Below are positions 1 to 7,957 of a stretch of DNA of 64,000 nt, in pieces (position 1 is the stretch's first letter; each line of letters begins with the position of its first letter). The notes beneath the pieces were generated by a model. The model saw only the letters and a program-made list of their open reading frames with translations. It did no database searches and was not told the DNA's origin. The DNA is taken from assembly GCA_003278345.1 (NCBI GenBank), contig QCFH01000003.1, forward strand, positions 1-64,000. The letters run 5' to 3'. The position numbers and the translations under genes were made by a program. This DNA is from Prochlorococcus sp. AG-363-C02. Lineage in GTDB: Bacteria > Cyanobacteriota > Cyanobacteriia > PCC-6307 > Cyanobiaceae.

Positions 1-1342
1 TACGAAAAAAGTCAATTGGTAATGTCAACAAACGATGTAAGCCTGCCATTTGAGAACGAGCCGCACCCTTTTGTTGAGCTATTTGAAGAGTTCGACTTTG
101 GCTCCACTCTAAAGAGATTCTAGTAAGCCCAGAGGCAATCATGATTCCTCCTATTTGAATTAACAGGCCAAGATCCCTATCTGGCAAGGCTTGATTCGTT
201 ATTATTGTATTAAATGTAGGCGTTAGTAAACTAAGTAAAGTGCACCCTAACATTAATCCTACACCTACTCTAAAAGCACCACTAAGTAATCCTAAACATG
301 TTCCTGTAGCTAATCCTGTTAACCCCATACCAAAAATCCATCTTACTGCACCTACTTCCTTACCAATTGCAAGCAAAAATCCAATAATTATTCCAAAAAT
401 TAAACCAGCCACAACAAACTTTGTGATTTGTTGTGGCTCCCCATAAGCAAAGCGTAATAGTCCCAGTGTATTCAGATCATCAGATCTAAATTTGGGGCTA
501 ATTGCAAAAACTCTTGGATTTAACTCATCAAGTAATTCTTGTCTATTAGCAACAGGCATTGGTTCTCTCATTGTCTCTGGATCCCAAATCAAATAACCTT
601 TGGGAGTTGATTGAAGTAGTACAGGCTTTTCAGATGACTTTTCAGAAAAGCCAATTAGATCGCCATAATCTCTATACAGAGGGTTTTCTGTTAAAACAAC
701 TTCACGTCCTATTAAATGAACTGATTCCAAAATACGTAAAAGCCGATCACGAGATTCTAATTTTTTTTGAGGTAGCTCTTCTTTCAGAAGTTCATTATTA
801 CTTAAAGCTTGGACACAGGCCAAAATAGGATCATCAAATGATTTGATGAAAATATTGGCTTTTTCAAGCTGAGCGGAAGGATCATCCAAATGAAAACTTA
901 GAAATAATTCATCCTCTGATTTAGAATTAAGATCGTGATGGTTTTCTTTTCTTAAGATATGTCTATTTAAAGATTCCTGCTGATTAGCAGCGATAAGATT
1001 ATTTATTGAATTTTGCTTAGAAATTGATTCTCTAGATTTACTACAAAGATTATTTAGAAGACTTTTCTGAAAATTTTCAATTCCTTTCTTCTGGTCTGAA
1101 TCAATATTTAATGGAGTTATCTCAACTGATGTGATTGCCTTTAAAAGTAAAAAATCAGAATAAGAGCACTCTTTAGGAGTCAGCATTGGAAACACATTGT
1201 TTTCTGACAAGCTTAAAAGGCTGTGTCTTGCAATTAATGATCCCTCTTTAGATCTTTGCTCAAGAATTACTCTTAACTCTCCTTTTTCAATTTTAAAAGG
1301 ATAAGAGAACCAATGTTTTTCTTCCCCAGGATTTATTCTCAA
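1..1342 (-). CDS. NHLM-type peptide-export ABC transporter, N-terminal part (runs off the window edge)
   Basis: About 447 residues are readable before the edge. The start is TTG at 1342, chosen because AAGGAGG lies about 9 bases upstream, inside the end of the preceding gene. The N-terminal ~330 residues are a soluble region containing DDPILACVQAL, which resembles the conserved segment of NHLM/NHLP bacteriocin-export ABC subunits. YLIWDPETMREP and PRVFAISPKF follow, then hydrophobic segments (from about residue 315) that should begin the permease. The ATPase would lie outside the window. Such proteins pump leader-bearing peptides across the inner membrane. It is the last visible gene of a minus-strand run of cNMP-domain proteins and GG-leader peptides, which are its likely partners and substrates. 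The family call comes from motif memory, not a search. Confidence 0.82.
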   Translation of the reverse strand, partial: MRINPGEEKHWFSYPFKIEKGELRVILEQRSKEGSLIARHSLLSLSENNVFPMLTPKECSYSDFLLLKAITSVEITPLNIDSDQKKGIENFQKSLLNNLCSKSRESISKQNSINNLIAANQQESLNRHILRKENHHDLNSKSEDELFLSFHLDDPSAQLEKANIFIKSFDDPILACVQALSNNELLKEELPQKKLESRDRLLRILESVHLIGREVVLTENPLYRDYGDLIGFSEKSSEKPVLLQSTPKGYLIWDPETMREPMPVANRQELLDELNPRVFAISPKFRSDDLNTLGLLRFAYGEPQQITKFVVAGLIFGIIIGFLLAIGKEVGAVRWIFGMGLTGLATGTCLGLLSGAFRVGVGLMLGCTLLSLLTPTFNTIITNQALPDRDLGLLIQIGGIMIASGLTRISLEWSQSRTLQIAQQKGAARSQMAGLHRLLTLPIDFFR

Positions 1343-1346
1343 AGTT

Positions 1347-2375
1347 TCAACCCTCCTTATTTTGAAATTGTCTACAGAGCCAATCAAAACGTATACCTGC
1401 AGTAGTTATCTCAGATAGCTGTTTATCATTTATTTGTTCATTATCCAATCCCATTTCCGCTAGGCGACTAGCTTCAGATAATCCTTTGCTAAGAAGTTGG
1501 TCACGACAACGTTGAGATAACATTTTTGTAAGACCTTTATAGAAGCGGTAAGCCATATCTTGATTTGATTTGAGAATACCTAGAATTTCTTTTTTATCAA
1601 TTACAAGTAATTCCAGACCATCTAGTGTGTCTACATTCGCTACTGCACCCTTTGCAAATGGACTAAGCATAGTAATTTCTCCTAAGATCTCACCTTTACA
1701 AGAAGTTCCGACATGCTTCAACTCATTCCCTTTAGATATAGTAATTCGAGCCTCACCAGCCAACAAAAGATATAAGTCTTTAACTTCATCACCTTGCTTT
1801 ACAAGATATTCTCCAGATGATAGGCGTTTAAAGCGACCAGCTCTAGCCAACCGTGAAATATCAATTTCATTGAGCTCTGCAAATAAAACCAAAACTTTCC
1901 TAAGTGGTTCTAGATCGTTAGTGAAATCTCTGTGTACCCAAGCATTTTGAGTCTGCAATTGAAGAGCTAATTTCTCAGCAAGCATCCTATAAAACAGATG
2001 ACCTACAGAACAAGTAGAATGCTTAATCTGATCAAGCTCTCTGATTGGTATTTCGAATAAGGAGCTTCCTACGTCGACTTCAACAGATGCCACTGCTGGG
2101 CGGTCCTCAAGCCAACTCATCTCTCCAACTAAATTACCTTTATCAAGATTAGCTAAGAGAGCTTTTGATCCATTAGATTGAAGTGAAAGCACTCTTACAG
2201 GTCCAGACTTGACTATATATATTGATTTTGATAATTGACCCTCTTCAATTATGCGGCAAGGGCTATCAAATGTTTTAATGTTTGCTCTTTCTTGTATCCA
2301 CAGCAATAAGTCAGGAGCGGCGTTCTCAAAAATATTGTATGAGATAAATTCTTTGTAGACATTTTTAAGTTCCAT
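1347..2375 (-). CDS. Protein with two cyclic-nucleotide-binding-like domains, next to the exporter
   Basis: 342 residues with two cNMP-type beta-barrel domains, roughly residues 15-130 and 165-290. Each has a recognisable binding-cassette segment: LVGEMSWLEDRPAVASV in the first and ILGEITMLSPFAKGAVANV in the second. Neither has the Arg that normally contacts the cyclic phosphate after the Pro, so a different or no nucleotide may bind. There is no helix-turn-helix, so it is not a Crp-type regulator. The stop lies 4 bases before the exporter start, so the two are almost certainly co-transcribed. I infer a regulatory or assembly role for the exporter. Confidence 0.85.
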   Translation of the reverse strand: MELKNVYKEFISYNIFENAAPDLLLWIQERANIKTFDSPCRIIEEGQLSKSIYIVKSGPVRVLSLQSNGSKALLANLDKGNLVGEMSWLEDRPAVASVEVDVGSSLFEIPIRELDQIKHSTCSVGHLFYRMLAEKLALQLQTQNAWVHRDFTNDLEPLRKVLVLFAELNEIDISRLARAGRFKRLSSGEYLVKQGDEVKDLYLLLAGEARITISKGNELKHVGTSCKGEILGEITMLSPFAKGAVANVDTLDGLELLVIDKKEILGILKSNQDMAYRFYKGLTKMLSQRCRDQLLSKGLSEASRLAEMGLDNEQINDKQLSEITTAGIRFDWLCRQFQNKEG

Positions 2376-2687
2376 CCTTTAAAAACAATAAGGATCAAGG
2401 AGATTCATCTCTAAAAAAGATCTAATCTCAGTCTATAGATAGATCTTCTAAATAAATAAAATATTTAATTATATTGTTCATTATAGGACTCAGGACTCAC
2501 AATGACGAGTAGCTATAATTAAATCAAGCTGTAGTTTTTTATTTTAAAGCTAATTAAAAAGTTGATCTATATCTATAAATTTAATAAGCATTAAATTTAT
2601 AGCATCCGATTTTAAATAAGTAATTAGTTCTATATTAATAATTTTTTATGAGATAAATTTACCCTTCCTCCCCACTTGTTCTTGGAT
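2376..2687. other. AT-rich gap, no gene seen
   Basis: Very AT-rich spacer between two same-strand cNMP-domain genes. It may hold the promoter of the downstream gene, but I see no clear boxes, hairpin or ORF. Confidence 0.5.
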
Positions 2688-3248
2688 CTAATTTTCATAT
2701 AATTGACTTAATTGCAAGGCTATATCTGAGAAATCGTTATTGATTGAAATCAATTTTTGACAAGTTTTTTCTAAAGTCATTTTATCCTTACTCTTAATTG
2801 CATTGATACCATCCAAAGTTAAGCCAAGTAATAAATTGATTTTTTTACATCGGTCACATACTAAACCAAATAACTCGAAGACTAATTCAACGTCATAAAG
2901 CATTGCCTTCATTAAAGAATTTCCACGAATTTCTAATAATTCTGCTGATCCATCTATTACGCGAACATTACATGTATGTTTACCTTTCTCAATGAGTGCA
3001 AGTTCCCCTAAAAACTGTTCAGCTTCAACACAAGCAAGCCTATGCAAGTAAAAGCTATTACTTTCAAGTTCGATAGAAACCTTTCCTTCCAATAGCAAGT
3101 AACAATATTCAGCTGATGTGCCTTGCTTGATAAGAAGATGATCATTTGGAAGATGTATCTTTCTAGGCTGAACTTCCAACTTATTTGTTTCTAATAATTG
3201 TTTGAAACGATAATTGACGAATTCAAGTTGTGGCTCTTTACCCCACAT
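2688..3248 (-). CDS. Single cNMP-binding-like domain protein
   Basis: About 186 residues from the ATG at 3248; a TTG at 3266 would add six residues. The cNMP-like barrel covers roughly residues 15-125 and contains FLGELALIEKGKHTCNV, again without the canonical phosphate-binding Arg. The last ~60 residues look helical. There is no DNA-binding domain. It shares the strand and locus with the two-domain protein and the exporter, so the three probably act together. Function beyond ligand sensing is unknown. Confidence 0.82.
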   Translation of the reverse strand: MWGKEPQLEFVNYRFKQLLETNKLEVQPRKIHLPNDHLLIKQGTSAEYCYLLLEGKVSIELESNSFYLHRLACVEAEQFLGELALIEKGKHTCNVRVIDGSAELLEIRGNSLMKAMLYDVELVFELFGLVCDRCKKINLLLGLTLDGINAIKSKDKMTLEKTCQKLISINNDFSDIALQLSQLYEN

Positions 3249-3540
3249 AAGATAAATTAAAACCAATCATCTACCATAAATATGGATTTTTCAAGTAAGC
3301 CTTAATTATAAATAATTATTTCCGAGTTATTCAAGCCTTTGGTCAATATCTAGAAACAGATATTCTTTATTTAAAGATAATTGATAAAAGATCAATTTTA
3401 ATCCTCTTTATGAAGTAGAATCTAGGCCTTTAGGTTATAGCAAGTCAATATCTCAATCCTATTGAATTAAATATGTAAAGGACAACTTAAATCTTTGCAT
3501 TCTTTCCAATCTCAACAACTCTTATCAAGTTTACAAAAGC
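3249..3540. other. AT-rich gap, no gene seen
   Basis: Upstream of the single cNMP gene. Probably contains its promoter; no ORF or hairpin I would defend. Confidence 0.4.
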
Positions 3541-3654
3541 TTATTCATTTTTTATATACTGTTGTCTCTCTTCGTGTTTTTTGTGTTGTTCTTTGTTTTG
3601 ACGATATTCCTTATGTTTAACAAGTTGGTCAGAAGTAAGTTCTTGATTTGATAT
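3541..3654 (-). pseudogene. Decayed double-glycine leader peptide gene (ATA at the start position)
   Basis: Reading from ATA at 3654 gives ISNQELTSDQLVKHKEYRQ and continues to 37 residues. This aligns with MNNEELTIDLL and MNNNELTFDQL of the two intact leader peptides nearby. The bases just upstream (AACTCAAAACA, CGAAGGGAT) also match the start of their shared 5' region. The ATG is ATA and the GG motif is gone, replaced by a basic, Lys/Gln-rich tail. I read it as a dead third family member; a functional ATA start cannot be excluded. Confidence 0.6.
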
Positions 3655-3772
3655 TGTTTTGAGTTAATTGCGAGAGAAATCCCTTCGACACTCTTACCAT
3701 TACTCTGATGAAAACAAAATGTTATGATTAACTTTAATGACTACTATTAGATTGGTGAAAAATATAGGAAAA

Positions 3773-3799
3773 CAAAAATCACCCGCCTAGGCGGGTGAT
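3773..3799 (-). terminator. Rho-independent terminator of the first GG peptide
   Basis: ATCACCCGCC TA GGCGGGTGAT hairpin with a T-rich run on the minus strand, downstream of the gene ending at 3867. Confidence 0.85.
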
Positions 3800-3866
3800 A
3801 GATAAACATTAATGTTTAAAGAGGTTTCAATTAACTATTTGTTCAGAGATTTTACTTGATAAAAAG

Positions 3867-4079
3867 TTATTTTTGAGGCCCAAGATGAACTCGTTTATAA
3901 CCAAATAATGGCTCATTGAGCAAGCCAAATGCTGCAGCTAGGACTCCTTTATTGGATCTTTGTCGCTTAGAGTTTGGGTGAATAATTCCTCTGCTAGGAC
4001 TGCCACCGTTCACTAGCACTCCTCCATAACCGCCACCTATTTTTGCCAATAGATCAATTGTGAGTTCTTCGTTGTTCAT
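3867..4079 (-). CDS. Double-glycine leader peptide, probable secreted bacteriocin-like precursor
   Basis: 70 residues. The leader MNNEELTIDLLAKIGGG ends in Gly-Gly at residues 15-17, the usual cleavage point for peptidase-containing ABC exporters. The predicted core (~53 residues) is Gly/Ser/Asn-rich at first, then basic. It has no Cys, so it is not a lanthipeptide of the prochlorosin kind and is probably unmodified. It shares an almost identical 109-base 5' region with the next peptide gene, so both should be expressed together. The nearby NHLM-type exporter is the likely transporter. Confidence 0.8.
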   Translation of the reverse strand: MNNEELTIDLLAKIGGGYGGVLVNGGSPSRGIIHPNSKRQRSNKGVLAAAFGLLNEPLFGYKRVHLGPQK

Positions 4080-4188
4080 TGTTTTGAGATAGTTGTGAGG
4101 GTTGAATCCCTTCGATGTATTTACTATCTCTCTAATCCAAGGTTGTTGTATTGATCTAATTCAATGGCAACTGTGAAGTTAATCACAA
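4080..4188 (-). repeat. Duplicated 5' region of GG-peptide genes, copy 1
   Basis: 109 bases directly upstream of the ATG, nearly identical to 4467-4575. The conservation extends well beyond the leader, which suggests a shared promoter and untranslated leader. Confidence 0.85.
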
Positions 4189-4203
4189 GCTGAATATGCC
4201 ATC

Positions 4204-4228
4204 AAAAAGCCCCGCCGAAGCAGGGCTT
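4204..4228 (-). terminator. Rho-independent terminator of the second GG peptide
   Basis: Minus strand AAGCCCTGC TTCG GCGGGGCTTTTT: GC-rich stem, TTCG loop, T run. Confidence 0.88.
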
Positions 4229-4256
4229 GATTTACCAGGTCATCGCTGGAGGAATA

Positions 4257-4466
4257 CTAACCAATTGCTTTAATATCAAAACCACGTCTACTAATAGGTC
4301 CAACATCAAGACCACGTTGAGAAACTGATTTAAAATTTAATCCGTCAACTGTCCACCAACCTTTTTCTCTTACTGTTGTTGAAACTTTAAATTGGCTTCC
4401 ACCAAAATCAACAATTCCACCAGAAATTTCAGTGAGTTGATCAAAAGTTAGTTCGTTGTTGTTCAT
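4257..4466 (-). CDS. Double-glycine leader peptide, paralog of the neighbouring one
   Basis: 69 residues. The leader MNNNELTFDQLTEISGG has the GG at 16-17. The core (~52 residues) differs entirely from the neighbour, lacks Cys, and contains a repeated motif (RGLDVGPIS / RGFDIKAI). A conserved leader and 5' region with a divergent core is the pattern of diversifying secreted peptides. It has its own terminator at 4204-4228. Toxin or signal activity is inference only. Confidence 0.8.
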   Translation of the reverse strand: MNNNELTFDQLTEISGGIVDFGGSQFKVSTTVREKGWWTVDGLNFKSVSQRGLDVGPISRRGFDIKAIG

Positions 4467-4575
4467 TGTTTTGAGATAGTTGTGAGGGTTGTTTCCCTTC
4501 GATGTACTTACTATCTCTCTAATCCAAGGTTGTTGTATTGATCTAATTCAATGGCAACTGTGAGGTTGGTCACAA
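4467..4575 (-). repeat. Duplicated 5' region of GG-peptide genes, copy 2
   Basis: 109 bases, nearly identical to 4080-4188 with a handful of differences. Likely promoter plus untranslated leader. Confidence 0.85.
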
Positions 4576-4733
4576 ACGTAAAATAGATATGTCGCAGTCG
4601 CAGAACTTGTTGGTTCTCACTCGGCATTAAAGCATTTCTACAAACTAATGAACACACTTAAATGTGTGGCAGCATTTTGCATGTCTTTGCGTGAAGGATC
4701 GCTCATTATTGCAAGGGTTTTTGAGGAAGTTGG

Positions 4734-4976
4734 CTAAACCATCCACAATGGTTCACTTCTTTCCCAACCTTCTTTTATTAATTGCTTCCATATCTCAATA
4801 GCTTCTTGTCTAGGAATATTCTGGCCTTCACGAATTACTGCAAACGGTGTTATGCCATGCAAAAAGCGATGCTCGCAGGAAGCTGTGTGAACATAAACAT
4901 GAGGTGAAGGCAGATGCGGATTTTTATAAAACCTCTTTGCCCAAACTCGATCGGGTTTTACTAACCAGCCATCCAT
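4734..4976 (-). CDS. DUF1651 family small protein, intact copy
   Basis: 80 residues, starting MDGWLVKPDRVWAKRF and ending GWERSEPLWMV. The spaced Trp residues and the EIWKQLIKEGW block fit DUF1651, a family of unknown function common in marine picocyanobacteria. Broken copies or fragments lie at 7662-7823, 11935-11975 and 18274-18527, so this is the only complete copy in the window. About 50 bases past its stop are shared with the 7.6 kb copy. Confidence 0.75.
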   Translation of the reverse strand: MDGWLVKPDRVWAKRFYKNPHLPSPHVYVHTASCEHRFLHGITPFAVIREGQNIPRQEAIEIWKQLIKEGWERSEPLWMV

Positions 4977-4995
4977 TAACGTTCAAAAAATCCAA

Positions 4996-5209
4996 TCATT
5001 CATATTCTTCGCAAGTTTCTTTAGGGGGATTGTAGTTATACATCATACAAAAGTCATAATCCATTTTCTTCCCATCTGCATTCTCATCTGCATTCTCATA
5101 TCCACTATCACACTCCTCAAGACATGGTTTCACAACCATGAGGAAGAGGATGCGCTACAGCAATAAGTGGTAATGCAGCAGCGATGAGGGGAAGTAGTAA
5201 GCGTTTCAT
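4996..5209 (-). pseudogene. Frameshifted small secreted protein gene
   Basis: Frame 1 from ATG 5209 encodes the signal peptide MKRLLLPLIAAALPLIAVA, then HPLPHG, and stops after 30 codons. A second frame continues with a Cys-bearing segment (VVKPCLEECDSGYENADE and on, ending CEEYE) to the stop at 4996. The span of 214 bases is one more than a multiple of three, so a single indel broke the gene. A 12-base tandem repeat (GAGAATGCAGAT, twice) encodes ENAD-ENAD. Related to the intact protein at 8165-8368. Confidence 0.65.
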
Positions 5210-5218
5210 TTCTCAATA

Positions 5219-5420
5219 CTAGAAGTCTTTTCTTAGGTTATTAATCCATTTAGAAAGAACATCATTTTTCTTTTGACCTTTAAATAAAGGTTTAATGAGC
5301 TGATCTAGCTCAACTAAACATCAATTACATCAGGCGAACGATTTCCTTCCAATCCTTACTATTGCTGTTCTTAGTGCATTTAATTCCTCACGATTTTGTT
5401 TATCAGTAACACCCTGCTTA
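5219..5420 (-). pseudogene. Remnant of a small protein with a KWINNLRK tail
   Basis: Two frames hold KQGVTDKQNREELNALRTA and then LIKPLFKGQKKNDVLSKWI ending NNLRKDF at a TAG. They are out of register with each other, so this is a degraded gene. About 80 bases at its 3' end recur at 8612-8688. Confidence 0.45.
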
Positions 5421-5438
5421 GGTCAAAGGTTTACCGCT

Positions 5439-5615
5439 ATGTCTGATCAGGAGTACTCAACTTTCTCAATCAAACTTCCAACAGCGTTCATAGATGATAT
5501 TGATGAATTTCGTACTCAGTGGGGACTTGAGACAAGAGAGTCTGTTTTAGAAAAGCTTTTAGAAGTAGTTTTCGAAGACTTTGAGGAAGAAGAGGATGAT
5601 GAAGACTTGAGCTAG
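5439..5615 (+). CDS. Small acidic protein, possible ribbon-helix-helix type
   Basis: 58 residues: MSDQEYSTFSIKLPTAFIDD, a helical middle (WGLETRESVLEKLLEVVF) and an Asp/Glu-rich end. The pattern of a short beta-like KLP segment followed by two helices resembles CopG/ribbon-helix-helix proteins, but the strongly acidic tail is unusual for a DNA binder. Family not recognised. Its last ~20 bases form a short repeat seen elsewhere in the window. Confidence 0.5.
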   Translation: MSDQEYSTFSIKLPTAFIDDIDEFRTQWGLETRESVLEKLLEVVFEDFEEEEDDEDLS

Positions 5616-5655
5616 ATCAGCTAGAAAGGAAATAGAGATTTAACTAAATAGTTTT

Positions 5656-5997
5656 ATGGATAAAAAAGGTGCAAAAGGCTATTGGATCTCTACTTCTACA
5701 GTAGTTAATCAAGATCTTTTCTCTGAATATGTAGAAAAAGTAAGACCTTGGCTAAAAGCAGTTGGTGGAGAAGTATTTGCAAAAGATACTGAGCCTCAAG
5801 GAAAAGAAAAAACAGAAGGAGCAAACCTAGCTGTAATTTGTGAGTTTCCTTCAATGCGTGCAGCAGTTGAGGCTTATGAATCAGCGGAATATCAAGAGCT
5901 AAGTAAAATCCGTAAAGCTGCTACAGAGAATGGAACCTTTACGATCATGGAAGGTATGGATGAAGCCACAAAATTAAGAAGAGCAATGGGTAAATAA
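5656..5997 (+). CDS. DUF1330 family protein
   Basis: 113 residues. GYWISTSTVVNQDLFSEYVE at the start and VICEFPSMRAAVEAYESAEY in the middle match the DUF1330 ferredoxin-like dimeric fold (NLAVICEFPS, then EYQEL). Small cytosolic protein without known substrate. ATG start. The next gene begins one base after the stop codon, so they are probably co-transcribed. Confidence 0.8.
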   Translation: MDKKGAKGYWISTSTVVNQDLFSEYVEKVRPWLKAVGGEVFAKDTEPQGKEKTEGANLAVICEFPSMRAAVEAYESAEYQELSKIRKAATENGTFTIMEGMDEATKLRRAMGK

Positions 5998-6120
5998 ATG
6001 AACCCTGCTCAATCATCTATAGCTTTATTAGCTGTTGTAATTGTAGCTATATCTCTTTGGTGGATTAGGACTACCCTCAAAGAAGGTAGAAAAGCAGTCG
6101 ACGAGAGTAAGAAGCAATGA
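5998..6120 (+). CDS. Small single-span membrane protein
   Basis: 40 residues: one hydrophobic segment (SSIALLAVVIVAISLWWI) followed by a charged tail ending KKQ. It starts right after the DUF1330 stop. Its stop TGA overlaps the ATG of the next, broken gene (ATGA). The 3' half recurs at 17738-17803. Confidence 0.55.
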   Translation: MNPAQSSIALLAVVIVAISLWWIRTTLKEGRKAVDESKKQ

Positions 6121-6286
6121 AAGAGAAAAAAACACTCAAGCAAGATCCAAATTATCCAGAAAACTTTTGACCAAGAATAATCTTTTTGTTATCTGCTGGG
6201 GCTTTATTTATTGGATGATGATCTCTCCTAATGCTGATGCAACCCTGCACACTTACTTAATAGATCCGATAAAGAATAAACTTTGA
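6118..6286 (+). pseudogene. Broken small membrane protein gene
   Basis: Begins MKEKKTLKQDPNYPENF, then a TGA where the copy at 17800-17943 has Trp. After the membrane segment a 1-base deletion shifts the frame. The tail then reads MMISPNADATLHTYL to a stop at 6286. Compared with the second copy this gene is dead, although it keeps the ATG. Confidence 0.55.
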
Positions 6287-6389
6287 TAGATAAGTTTCGT
6301 TTATAGCACCTATGAGAGTTTTGAAACTCACTGGCTATTAGTCATTTGATTCGTTATCTTTTTATCAAATAATTTAACCTGTCGGAACT

Positions 6390-6464
6390 ATGACTAAAGA
6401 AGTCTACGAAGCAGTTATTGAAGCATCAAAGAATGGCGAGCTTTGGGGTATAAGACAAGCTTAA
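6390..6464 (+). CDS. Possible 24-residue peptide
   Basis: MTKEVYEAVIEASKNGELWG then IRQA and a stop. Clean ATG, no obvious ribosome-binding site. Could be a remnant; weakly supported. Confidence 0.25.
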   Translation: MTKEVYEAVIEASKNGELWGIRQA

Positions 6465-6487
6465 ATTCTTCTAGCTCATAGATAAAA

Positions 6488-6736
6488 ATGGTTGATTCAT
6501 TGCAAAAAGCCTTTTTCGGAGTGATTGCGCTTGGGGTTTCGTGCATCGCAATCGAGTTGATACCAGTATCACGTCAGGCTGCCTATTGGAATCGTTGCTT
6601 AGATGCCACTGTTGCTTGGATAGGTGAAAAAGAAGATTTAAGTACTTGGAGCAAAAAAGCTAAAGAGTCCCTAGCTGTCGGTGTATGCAATGGGGCGGTC
6701 TATGAGCCCAAGTTAAAGACAGTTAAAGCTGACTAA
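6488..6736 (+). CDS. Small exported or membrane-anchored protein
   Basis: 82 residues. An N-terminal hydrophobic segment (about residues 8-24, FFGVIALGVSCIAIELI) is followed by a soluble part with CLDATVAWIG and two or three Cys. Looks like a membrane-anchored or secreted island protein. Family not recognised. Confidence 0.6.
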   Translation: MVDSLQKAFFGVIALGVSCIAIELIPVSRQAAYWNRCLDATVAWIGEKEDLSTWSKKAKESLAVGVCNGAVYEPKLKTVKAD

Positions 6737-6841
6737 TATTTTTTGTCCCAGTAAGGATCGTCCCCATTACCGATGAATTAGTAAAAAATGGTTATTTAGT
6801 AACTGATTAGTCAAAATGGTTTGATTAATGCTTATTAATTA

Positions 6842-7054
6842 ATGACTGACAAGAGCAAAGAGATGTGGCAACCAACAGATGAGCAAGTCGATAAAATAAT
6901 TCTTCCCGCCATGCAAGGGATAGCAAAGCAATGTGCTGGTTATATCAACGAACTTCAATGTCCTCCTGAATTTATTGCTGTAATGCTAAGGGATGTTGCA
7001 GATGCATTCGAAAACCCTGCGCCCGAAGGCGATAGCGATTGTTCGTGTTGTTAA
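6842..7054 (+). CDS. Small protein of the CPP-x-IA-xLR family
   Basis: 70 residues. The core NELQCPPEFIAVMLRDVADA is shared with the proteins at 37009-37224 (CPPGYIAALLRAIADKFED) and 22852-22971 (MPPKVIAEILRDYAERL). The C-terminus is Cys-rich (DSDCSCC). Two bases separate its stop from the next gene. Unknown function; three family members in one window. Confidence 0.6.
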   Translation: MTDKSKEMWQPTDEQVDKIILPAMQGIAKQCAGYINELQCPPEFIAVMLRDVADAFENPAPEGDSDCSCC

Positions 7055-7056
7055 AA

Positions 7057-7278
7057 ATGTCTTTACGTCATCCCCTTTTTCATAGAACTATCTTGGCTCT
7101 TCTTTTAGATGTTCAAGAAGCAGGATATGAACCACCAACGCTTGAAAATAGAGAAGCTTTTAAAGCTGAGCTGCTCCAGGAATTAGAGGAAGGCATAACT
7201 CCCATTATTGAAAGATGTTGTTATCAGAATCCTTCAGTGAAAAGAAATGAAGAGAAGTCAAACCTTCCTAAGTGTTAA
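7057..7278 (+). CDS. Small MSLRH-family protein
   Basis: 73 residues. Start set at ATG 7057 rather than 7039 because the paralog at 33050-33271 begins MSLRHELFHRTIL and aligns end to end (both finish NxPKC). Conserved features: GYEPPTLEN, ELxQELExGI, two Cys. Unknown function; likely cytosolic and helical. Confidence 0.65.
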   Translation: MSLRHPLFHRTILALLLDVQEAGYEPPTLENREAFKAELLQELEEGITPIIERCCYQNPSVKRNEEKSNLPKC

Positions 7279-7501
7279 AAGGGCCTTTCTAGAGCTTCCC
7301 ATGAGGGTCGTCCGAAGGCTCGAAAAAATTCAGACTGGTTCTCCCTAAGCACTAGGTCGCTGGGGGGTAGCTGAGTGATTAGAACCCCTTGCAAATATGT
7401 TCTAATTTTCTGCAATATTGAGTCTCAAGTCGATTTATATGACTTCTCTTAGCCCTTTGATAGCAAGCCTTTTGATGATTCTCATCTTTAACCACCTCGT
7501 C
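7279..7501. other. Gap with a tRNA-like fragment
   Basis: Holds AAGCACTAGGTCGC (7347-7360), identical over 12 bases to part of the tRNA-Pro-like fragment at 7502-7548, then GGGGGGTAGCTGAGTGATTA, which resembles a tRNA acceptor/D-arm. Suggests shuffled tRNA pieces. No gene seen. Confidence 0.4.
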
Positions 7502-7548
7502 TTTTGGGAGCACTAGGTCGCAGGTTTGAATCCTGTCGCCCCGACTAG
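7502..7548 (+). repeat. tRNA-Pro-like 3' half (attachment-site footprint)
   Basis: TTTTGGGAGCACTAGG then TCGCAGGTTTGAATCCTGTC and GCCCCGACTAG: anticodon loop with TGG, variable region, complete T-arm and 3' acceptor strand. The 5' half is absent, so it is not a tRNA gene. Similar halves at 17631, 21212 and 22641 have the same orientation. Confidence 0.7.
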
Positions 7549-7661
7549 TTTTTTGGATTCTCACAATAAGAACGGGCGATCATTGGGCGATCCCTAGCAT
7601 ATGTTTGCATGTCTTTGCGTGAAGGATCGCTCGTTATTGCAAGGGTTTTTGAGGAAGTTGG

Positions 7662-7823
7662 CTAAACCATCCACAATGGTTCACTTCTCTCCCAACCCTC
7701 CTCAATTAATTGCCGCCATATCTCAATAGCTTCTTGCATAGGAATATTCTGGCCTTCACGAATTACTGCATACGGTGTTATCTCATGCAAAAAGCGATGC
7801 TCGCATGAATTTGAAAGAATCAT
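7662..7823 (-). pseudogene. 5'-truncated DUF1651 copy
   Basis: The C-terminal ~46 residues (EHRFLHEITPYAVIREG onward to WERSEPLWMV) are nearly identical to the intact copy at 4734-4976; the N-terminal half is missing. A chance ATG at 7823 keeps the frame open for 53 residues. About 50 bases downstream are also conserved with the intact copy. Confidence 0.65.
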
Positions 7824-7957
7824 TTTTAATCTACTAATTCATTCTTTGAATTCTTAAAAGCTAAAATTTGAAATTTCTGAATATGATTTGGTTCGGTTTT
7901 TGCAGCTCTATTTTAATTGAGATTAGTTAGCATCAGCGTCTAATTCGGAAACTAAAC

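Noticed and set aside
240-828. Plus-strand ORFs at 240-446 and 559-828
   Set aside because: Both lie opposite the exporter gene, whose minus-strand frame carries clear family motifs.
3867-4466. Prochlorosin/lanthipeptide precursors
   Set aside because: Leaders are short (~17 residues) and the cores lack Cys, so lanthionine rings are impossible.
7379-7564. 61-codon minus-strand ORF containing GDRIQTCDL
   Set aside because: It is the antisense translation of the tRNA-Pro-like fragment at 7502-7548, a familiar false ORF.
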